From: a virus
Strand: one strand, 5' to 3'
Length of the DNA stretch: 21,711 nucleotides
Virus record (IMG/VR): IMGVR_UViG_3300000154_000017
Coordinates: 1 to 21,711 of that record
The position numbers and the translations under genes were made by a program. Positions 1-5,700 of this stretch are shown here, one piece after another. Position 1 is the first letter of the stretch. Every line of letters begins with the position of its first letter. The notes under the pieces are model-generated. The model saw nothing but the letters and a program-made list of their open reading frames with translations. It made no database searches and had not been told where the DNA came from.

Positions 1-214
1 GTTTTGTAAGCGGGGGAAAGCCACGGGGTCGAGTGGTGACGACCAAGTGATGGACGTAAACTCAGCGTCCAAAAATAAATGAATAAGACCGAGTGGGTCA
101 CCTCCGCATGCGGGTAAGCACCCCCGCAGGGCAACCTTGGATGGTTGCAACTCCCCAAGCTCTCCTTTCCCCGCAGGGGTCGCCATAATTGGCACGGAGA
201 CTTGGGGTTTTTTT
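1..214 (+). ncRNA. Possible structured RNA ending in an intrinsic terminator
   Basis: No protein gene is supported here, but the plus strand is dense in complementary segments. GCGGGGG (10-16) can pair with CCCCCGC (121-127), enclosing a multi-branched domain. Inside it are TGGACG/CGTCCA (51-56 with 66-71) and GACC/GGTC (87-90 with 96-99); GGTGAC (35-40) can alternatively pair with GTCACC (97-102). CCAC/GTGG and GGTC/GACC between 21 and 44 interleave as an H-type pseudoknot would. A GCAACC/GGTTGC hairpin (131-136 with 143-148) and then a terminator follow. I do not recognise the family, and the RNA may begin left of the window. Hand folding cannot exclude chance pairing in GC-rich DNA, so this is a hypothesis. 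Confidence 0.35.
153..214 (+). terminator. Intrinsic terminator with a branched stem
   Basis: CCCCAAG (153-159) pairs with CTTGGGG (201-207). After a single bulged C, TCTCC (161-165) pairs with GGAGA (196-200), giving 12 bp, directly followed by seven T (208-214). The apical part holds a small CCCC-GCA-GGGG hairpin (169-179). The T-tract sets the direction as plus strand. No plus-strand protein gene precedes it in the window, so it ends either an RNA gene here or a transcript entering from the left. Confidence 0.75.
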
Positions 215-230
215 ATGCCCAAAAATAGTG

Positions 231-236
231 TATACT
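231..236 (+). promoter_or_regulatory. Isolated -10-like TATACT between two terminators
   Basis: TATACT (231-236) matches the sigma-70 -10 hexamer and sits in GTATACTA, the same 8-mer found at the plus-strand promoter near 1322. There is no good -35: the 17-bp position is only T-rich. A start near 243 would give a transcript of about 50 nt consisting almost only of the next hairpin. Nine bases here, TAGTGTATA (226-234), recur inverted at 296-304 on the other side of that hairpin. This could be a promoter remnant, an operator half-site or chance. Confidence 0.2.
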
Positions 237-253
237 AGGTACATCCTTTCGCT

Positions 254-293
254 AAAGCCCCCATGTCAAACAATTCTTGGCGTGGGGGTTTTT
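254..293 (+). terminator. Intrinsic terminator beyond the holin stop codon
   Basis: CCCCCATG (258-265) pairs with CGTGGGGG (281-288), with one G-T wobble and a 15-nt loop, followed by five T (289-293). Weaker pairs extend the stem outwards (254-257). The T-tract favours plus-strand termination. Read on the minus strand the same stem is followed only by CTTTAGC, so it may also stop the holin transcript, which ends at 295, but less efficiently. It separates plus-strand transcription on the left from the lysis genes. Confidence 0.65.
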
Positions 294-294
294 G

Positions 295-912
295 CTATAC
301 ACTAATCCATGTTTCACACTTAGAGCAAAAGAACCTCTCTGAACCCCTCTCTACAATATAGACGGTGTGGCAGTCAGGGCACTCTTTGTAAAATGGCTCC
401 ATTTTGGTCCCGTTGAGCGGCTTATCGGACCCCTGGTCAAGCACCAAGGTCTTAGTTTCTTCATCAACATGATCTTTCAGGTGTTGCTTCACATACTCTT
501 TTTGAAACACCTTAATGACTTCCGCTTTTCTTTTGACAGAACCGTACTTTTCAATGCTTCGACCAATCCCATAGATTCCACCGATGGAACCCAATAGCGC
601 CCAAAGTTCCGGTGGAATCGTCAGTGAGCGGAACTCACCTGATTGAAGCATCAAAAGAAACTGAAAGACGATATGATTCCAAACCACCAAAGAAAAAAGA
701 AGCCACATAAAAGCAGGTCGCCAACCCCCCACAAAGAAATTACCGGCGGAAGCTTCCGCAAGATTTGTCTGACGCTCAAGAATAGCCTGCGCTCTTTCAT
801 GCTTTAACTCCCTAGATTTTATGGCTTTTTTGGAATCAGGAATGTACCCCGTGACCTTTTTAACCAATGGCTCTATTAGTTTTGCAGGATTTAGCAGGGA
901 CAATAGGTTCAT
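295..912 (-). CDS. Holin of the GTA 3-TM type with C-terminal zinc ribbon
   Basis: This 205-aa protein probably forms the inner-membrane lesion that releases endolysin. Residues 58-72 (GNFFVGGWRPAFMWL) and 98-122 (IPPELWALLGSIGGIYG, then GRSIEK) match the pattern of the 'holin of 3TMs, gene-transfer release' family: a short gap, GWRP, two hydrophobic helices (about 66-90 and 101-117), and a basic residue plus EK after the last helix. A charged helix (25-50) precedes the membrane part. After a hydrophilic linker the protein ends in CPDC (178-181) and CSKC (196-199), a classical four-cysteine zinc ribbon that I do not expect in this family. ATG at 912 overlaps the upstream TGA as ATGA, with GGGGAAG upstream, so it is translationally coupled to the 130-aa gene. 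No endolysin is in the window. The holin call is good by family pattern; the ribbon's role is unknown. Confidence 0.8.
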   Translation of the reverse strand: MNLLSLLNPAKLIEPLVKKVTGYIPDSKKAIKSRELKHERAQAILERQTNLAEASAGNFFVGGWRPAFMWLLFSLVVWNHIVFQFLLMLQSGEFRSLTIPPELWALLGSIGGIYGIGRSIEKYGSVKRKAEVIKVFQKEYVKQHLKDHVDEETKTLVLDQGSDKPLNGTKMEPFYKECPDCHTVYIVERGSERFFCSKCETWISV

Positions 913-1301
913 AAATACTCAGGCTTCCCCTCAAACATTTTTTCGATTTTGGTGTTGACCGTATTTTTGATTTCGTTGAGAAAAGGTTCAGTATCAATAC
1001 CCGTCTCTTTCTCTACTGCCTCAACCAAGGACTCTAGGATGGCTTGCGCTTGCTCCAGGTCTTCCTCGGCGTCTCTAAGGCTCATAGCACGACCTTTTGC
1101 TAAGTTTTTGAGGTCGTAGATATGGTCTAAAACTGGCTTAGGTATCTCAAGCCTAACTCTATCCCCGTCAACCTCAAGGATCAATTCAGCCATCGGGTAT
1201 GCCTTGATGACTTCCCCTGCGGTTTCTTTAAGCCCTCTGTAAAACAACCGTTTCCAAATATCCTTGATTCGTTCACGCAATGGAACCCATTTTGAAGCCA
1301 T
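909..1301 (-). CDS. Unknown 130-aa protein coupled to the holin
   Basis: I do not recognise this protein. Residues 1-30 are basic and amphipathic (KWVPLRERIKDIWKRLF). A short beta-like segment (38-54) includes the strand pair LILEVDGDRVRLEI, and residues 60-125 are helical and acidic with probable coiled coil. There is no membrane segment or signal peptide. It is the first gene of a minus-strand pair with the holin, overlapping it by 4 bp. ATG at 1301 follows a GGGGG ribosome site about 7 nt upstream and a good promoter 30-60 bp upstream. By position it could be a lysis accessory or a structural protein, but nothing in the sequence decides this. Confidence 0.7.
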   Translation of the reverse strand: MASKWVPLRERIKDIWKRLFYRGLKETAGEVIKAYPMAELILEVDGDRVRLEIPKPVLDHIYDLKNLAKGRAMSLRDAEEDLEQAQAILESLVEAVEKETGIDTEPFLNEIKNTVNTKIEKMFEGKPEYL

Positions 1302-1328
1302 TAAAATCCCCCTATGTTTTGGTATACT
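1301..1328 (+). promoter_or_regulatory. Plus-strand promoter of the 157/150-aa operon
   Basis: The -10 TATACT (1323-1328) is good; the best -35 is TTAAAA (1301-1306), 16 bp away and only 4 of 6. Initiation would fall near 1335, one or two bases before the ATG at 1337, so the first message would be essentially leaderless. Only a weak AAGAG is available as a ribosome site. The promoter faces and overlaps the minus-strand holin promoter. Confidence 0.45.
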
Positions 1329-1337
1329 AAGAGTATA
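1323..1337. promoter_or_regulatory. 15-bp palindrome joining two opposed -10 hexamers
   Basis: TATACT-AAG-AGTATA is a perfect 6-bp inverted repeat with a 3-bp centre. Each arm is the -10 of one of the two opposed promoters. The palindrome ends on the first base of the 157-aa start codon. Size and symmetry suit a dimeric HTH repressor; the 150-aa XRE-like protein of the same operon is the obvious candidate. That link is inference. Confidence 0.4.
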
Positions 1338-1360
1338 TGCTGATAATTTATAAAAGTGAA
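1332..1360 (-). promoter_or_regulatory. Sigma-70-type promoter for the 130-aa protein and holin
   Basis: Read on the minus strand, -35 TTCACT (1360-1355; 4 of 6 matches to TTGACA) is separated by exactly 17 bp from -10 TATACT (1337-1332; 5 of 6). Transcription should start near 1325, leaving a leader of about 24 nt with a GGGGG ribosome site before ATG at 1301. The -35 lies inside the first codons of the oppositely oriented 157-aa gene. This is the best promoter I see in the window. Confidence 0.6.
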
Positions 1361-1810
1361 GACCTGCCCGTAGGTGTTACTACGTGCAAAGGGATTTTCT
1401 TGCTCTCAAAGGATATCCAGGAGGAGTTAAGGGGTCAACTCGTTTGGACGGGAGGACTGATATTCTTGCCCGCTGAAATTGACCCACCAGATGGCGCAGA
1501 ACTAATCAAGTCGTTTTCGTGCCGTGGGCCTAATGTAGAGCCATGTTCTAAGTGTGAAGAAAGGGTGTACCTAGTATTTATCCCACATAAGAACATTATT
1601 CACCAGCACTACACTCGTTACCAACGCCCCAACAAGACTAGAACCTTTTGGAGAGTTTCAAAAGACGACGACACATACAAGAGGAAAGCCTGGGGCTATA
1701 GAAGAGGCTGGAACACATGGGAAATCTTCACAAGCCATGAACAAGCATTGGAGAGTCTACTAGAATACGAGTCTATGAGGAACCTATTCAAGGGGAAATA
1801 TGCCAAATAA
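1337..1810 (+). CDS. Unknown 157-aa protein with Cys/His cluster
   Basis: I do not recognise this protein. The N-terminal half is mixed beta/alpha. C62 and the CSKC motif (C70, C73) are followed by H84, H89 and H91, enough ligands for a metal site, though the order matches no finger I know. The C-terminal half is basic and aromatic (W105, W119, W125, W128) and ends in a helix. It opens a plus-strand operon against the direction of the phage's other genes, and its stop overlaps the ATG of the 150-aa HTH gene by 11 bp, so the two are made together. ATG at 1337 sits almost on the predicted transcription start. Pairing of an unknown protein with an HTH regulator resembles toxin-antitoxin, exclusion or moron cassettes, but I see no toxin motif. 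Confidence 0.7.
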   Translation: MLIIYKSEDLPVGVTTCKGIFLLSKDIQEELRGQLVWTGGLIFLPAEIDPPDGAELIKSFSCRGPNVEPCSKCEERVYLVFIPHKNIIHQHYTRYQRPNKTRTFWRVSKDDDTYKRKAWGYRRGWNTWEIFTSHEQALESLLEYESMRNLFKGKYAK

Positions 1811-2252
1811 AACAGAAACTATAAAAGGTTTAGGTCCACGCCACTATTACTTGTCTGGACCCGCCTCAAAAGAGATTAAGAAGCTTATGAAGGCGTGGGG
1901 GCTTGACCGAGATGTTATCTCCGTGACCACGGGCATAGCGGTGTCCAGGGTCAAGTCAATACTGCATCACGATTCCGCGCCCTCCCCCATGGAGTCAATG
2001 GCTCTAGGGGCTTTATTCCACCTACCCGACGACTATTTTTATCTAAAATGGCAACGGTGGCGATTTATACAGCAATCAAAAAAGATTAGTCGAGATCATC
2101 CACGGGCTCGGGATGTAGCGTTGAAGCGTGGGAAGCTTTTGAGGGAAGCGGTTGTGAGGGAGCGTGGGCGGTTGCCGTCTGTTGTGGATCCTTACGTTGC
2201 GGCACTGGAACAACACTTCCAGGATTATCCTTGTCCATCTCAAACTGGTTGA
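1800..2252 (+). CDS. XRE-like helix-turn-helix protein, antisense to the terminase 3' end
   Basis: This 150-aa protein is probably a DNA-binding regulator. Residues 25-80 follow the Cro/CI-type HTH layout: a first helix (EIKKLMKAWGL), helix 2 (RDVISVTTGI), recognition helix (AVSRVKSILHHD), then a P-x-x-E helix and a final helix ending LPDDYFY. The match is by pattern and several consensus positions are degenerate. Residues 83-150 are Arg/Lys-rich and lack a recognisable domain; residues 96-150 are encoded opposite the last 55 codons of the terminase small-subunit gene. ATG at 1800 overlaps the upstream gene's end (its TAA is at 1808-1810), implying coupling. The likely target is the palindrome at 1323-1337, making it autoregulatory and possibly a switch against the lysis genes. 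It could instead be an antitoxin-type protein. Confidence 0.65.
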   Translation: MPNKTETIKGLGPRHYYLSGPASKEIKKLMKAWGLDRDVISVTTGIAVSRVKSILHHDSAPSPMESMALGALFHLPDDYFYLKWQRWRFIQQSKKISRDHPRARDVALKRGKLLREAVVRERGRLPSVVDPYVAALEQHFQDYPCPSQTG

Positions 2253-2775
2253 TAACATTGATTTGGATTCCATCAGCGTCGATCTTAAACCCATCGGTAT
2301 ACATTCCAAGGGACTTTAGCATCATTTCAAGAACTTTGGTCTTATCGTGCATTTCAAGCGTTATCTGACCGTCTTTATTCCTAGTAACCTTTTTGATCGA
2401 GGATTGCTGAGCCAATTCAAGAGACTTGCTATCCTTTAGCTCTAATATAGTTTCTCCATCGGCGTTGGTTTTCCACCTAATCACATCGGTTATATTTGAG
2501 AAAGCAATTCTCGAAGCCTCATCAATAGACCTTTGAGCCAAGACATCCGACCTCTTGAAATTATCCAGTAGGGTCTCACGTATAAACTTTGCTATGCCAT
2601 CCTTTTCAAGGAGTTCCTTGCCCTTGTAAACTGCCTCCGTCTTGGAACTCTTAAACACTTTTTGATGCGCTCTTGCAGCATCCCACTTCTGCACGTATTC
2701 TATGCAAAACAAAATTTCATCGGTGGTTATAACCACCTTTGGCTCTGGGTTATATGGGTTGGCTTCTACTAGCAT
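2086..2775 (-). CDS. Terminase small subunit (Terminase_2-like)
   Basis: This 229-aa protein should recognise the packaging site and regulate the large terminase. It follows the Terminase_2 layout: an N-terminal HTH region (about 15-70) in which EILFCIEYVQKWDAARAHQK, then KTEAVYKGKELLEKDGIAKF, correspond to the family's 'KQ..F...Y....N...AA..AGYS..TA...G..LL....V...I' pattern. SRIAFSNITDVIRW (88-101) and DKTKVLEMMLKSLGMY (144-159) are family landmarks. After about residue 178 there is a Pro/Ser/Thr-rich, probably disordered tail, which is exactly the part overlapped in antisense by the 150-aa gene. ATG at 2775 follows the giant gene's stop (TAA ATG with one base between), with AGGAAAG upstream. 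It is the last gene of the late operon, far from the portal; the large subunit is not in the window, and P22 places both terminase genes before the portal. Confidence 0.88.
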   Translation of the reverse strand: MLVEANPYNPEPKVVITTDEILFCIEYVQKWDAARAHQKVFKSSKTEAVYKGKELLEKDGIAKFIRETLLDNFKRSDVLAQRSIDEASRIAFSNITDVIRWKTNADGETILELKDSKSLELAQQSSIKKVTRNKDGQITLEMHDKTKVLEMMLKSLGMYTDGFKIDADGIQINVINQFEMDKDNPGSVVPVPQRKDPQQTATAHAPSQPLPSKASHASTLHPEPVDDLD

Positions 2776-2776
2776 A

Positions 2777-5700
2777 TTACTTTCCTAACGAGGTCTCATG
2801 TTTCTCAATTTGCTTCTTAAAGCCCTCCTTGTGCGCTTTTCTTGCGTGGGTCTTAAAGTTCTTGGAAACCCTTTGTGCCAATTCAACTAAGCGCCTGGAA
2901 AGCTCGTCATACTCGCGTGGCTTTTGTCGCAACTCCTCTAGCTTAGGCAGGTTCTCCTTGAATAATTTGTAGCTACTTGATTTTTTTGCATCAGGATAGG
3001 ACTTGATGACATCGTACATTTTACGGACTCTAGCATCTTGCGTAACCTTGTGGTTTCGCGTCACGCCCGTTAGCCCTGATAAGGCAGTTCTAAATATCGC
3101 ACCTACTCCATCCTCTGCCACATTGGATAGGTTCAATGCTTTTGACCCCCAATAAGGCACCAACTTTCTTATGGCGTGGTCAACATTCCGAGGGTCGTAT
3201 TCTACGTCCACCCCAAAATTCTCAAAGAAGTTATTGACCGCAAAATATATTTCCTTATTTAACCTAGAAGCCCTTGATATATCCCTCTTGGGAACGGGTA
3301 AACCTTTTTCGTGTCCAGGGATGTAGTGATACTGAGAAAACGTATCGTACCCCGTTTGCATCTCATAAGGGGTGCTAAGTATTGGCCCCAGAATGTTTGT
3401 GAAATCCAATGGGTTTATAGATGAGGCCCCCAACGAGACAGCTTCCATAGCCTTACCCATATCATCGCCACCCTCCCCTGCAATCATTTCATAGGATGCT
3501 ATAATTGGAGCAAACACGATTCCAGCTGAATGACCCCTTGGGATAGTCAGCCATTTTGGGAACCCTAGTTCTCGCATAACATCAGGCATAGGGAAATTAA
3601 ACGTAAGAGCCCTACGCCACATGGGTAGATTCATCCACTCTTCCAAGTCACCACTTTCGCTAGCCACCATCATCTCAAGCCCTACTATGGGGGCATTCAT
3701 TAGTAGCATTCTACCAGTCACGGCTCCTGGACTACGCTTAAACGCCTGATAAAATGAGTCCATACCCGTGATTGTGGGACGCATAAATGGTGAAAGTGAG
3801 GATAGTTTAGCCATGCTGCGCCCTATCCTGGCGAAGTTATTAAGCCCAGCCTGACGGTAGCCAGCGTATTGAATAGCCTCCCTCTCACCCAACCCTTTGG
3901 CTTTGGCATCAACATAATGCTTATGGAATTCAGGAATACGATTAAGAATCTCAGATCCACCGAGAAGAGGCTGGAACATATCTTGGAAAACATACTTGGG
4001 TAGGTTGCGTAACTTCTTTGGGTCAATTACTTTTGTCCCATCAGAGGCCGCCTCCTTTAGAAACCTCCTAAGCAGTGTCTCAAAGTGCTTTTCATTAAAA
4101 GCACTCGACCAGCCTACAGCGGTGCCTGACTCAAGCACTTTTGCTAACGCTTCCCCTCGTAGGGTAGGGTTCAATATCGCCGTTTTGATGCTGTTCTTTA
4201 AGTATTTACCAACAAGCGGTAGGCTCCCTAGGAAACCTGCCAGGTAACTCTTTTCAACTTCATCGGCTGAAACCACTCCCGCATTCTGATAGTCTCTTGT
4301 CGCGTTGGCGATTGGGAACGCTGGGTTCAATAGGGCAAAACTTTGCCACAGCTTTAATGCCTTGCTTAAAAATGGGACGTTTAGTGATTCCTGAACCATG
4401 GTGTCTGCGGCTTCTTTGATGTCTTGTGCTGGCTTCCAATACTCAGGCTTCCCATTGATAAAAATTGCAACCGTCCCAGGCGTGCCTTTTTTTGCCCGAT
4501 GGATTAGCGTATCAAACGCCGCCTCTTTCATTTCTGTGACTTCATCCTTGTCTAACTGGTGCGCCATATTCTGAGTTGCGCCCTGTGAGATATCGTTGGT
4601 CATCAGCATAATTTCTCTAAAATACCGCCATACTTCGTTTTTATGAGCCGCCACAACCACGTTACGGGTGTGCGCCATCATCTGCATAAGGGTATTCTCA
4701 ACTGGCTTTGAAGAACCCATAAACTTATGTATTAGCTCTTTGTGCCGCACAATGGAATCACCCCCACCGGATTCACGCTGTACCGCTTGATGAAAGGTAG
4801 AATCCTCTGTCATAACCCTTTGGAGTTGGATATAGTCGATATTTTCCTCTTGCATGGCATCCATAAAGGCTTGGGTATAGAGTTGTGCATCAACCGAGTA
4901 TTGAGCCAACTGCTTATACCAATTTTCAATGAAGTCACCCATTTTAATCAAGGTGTCGTAGTCTTCCCTTTTGGAAAACACCTTTACCCGTTCAATGGCG
5001 GTATCATAATCGCTTTCCTCGCCGCCTAATTCCCCTGTAATCAACTGCTTAAAAAGCTCTTTCTTTCCTTCTGCAAGTAGCTGGGTAGACTTAGACAGCC
5101 CTTTCGCAAGAAGCTCAGGCATTTTTACCTTCATGCCCTCTAATCGCCTAATAACCGATGCTGCCGCCTTGGTTTCCCCACCTTCATCATCTATTTCTAG
5201 GAGTGCTTTTTGTGCCGCCCTAGCATCTTCGATAACCAAGTCAACCTCATCCATGATAGATGTCATAAACCCAAACAATTCAGAACTAGAAACCGTCTCA
5301 GTCTCAGTGGTGTATTGGTAAATGTCAGCGATAACCTGATCGGTGGTATCCCATAGTGGTTCAAGTAGTCTTGACTTGTAGATAAATCCCAGCATTGGTT
5401 CAAGCGCAGAACCAATAATTCTGATGTTCTCACGCTCGACCAATGGGATGGTTCGCCTAGAAATTTTCAAATCACTAGCAAGGTCTATAGCCGAGATTAT
5501 TTGGTCTACGGTTTTATTCTCTCCACCCATCTTAAATAGTTCAATAACGCCAGGAGACATAGTGCTTTCATGGTCAAAGCTCTTTAGCCCGTCCATGATA
5601 TATTTCTCAACCTCTGTTCCCATTGAGTTAAGTGCTGTGAGTACCCCATTCATTTTTGAGATATAATCAGTGGCATCTGCTTTACTAAGTGGGACTTCGA

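Noticed and set aside
50-82. 10-codon plus-strand frame (ATG at 50, TGA at 80) as a leader peptide
   Set aside because: No ribosome site upstream, and it falls inside a stable predicted hairpin; too short to support on its own.
1-214. Identity as tRNA, tmRNA, RNase P, SRP RNA, group I intron, GOLLD or ROOL
   Set aside because: None of the conserved cores I can recall is present in the visible sequence (for example no T-arm GTTCGA with matching acceptor stem, no SRP GGAAG tetraloop helix). I keep only the description of pairing.
367-597. 76-aa plus-strand frame opposite the holin
   Set aside because: No ribosome site or promoter, and the opposing holin frame has recognisable family motifs and a zinc ribbon in this region.
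2076-2309. 77-aa minus-strand frame overlapping the terminase tail
   Set aside because: Different frame from the terminase, no start signal, and no features beyond an open frame in a region already double-coding.
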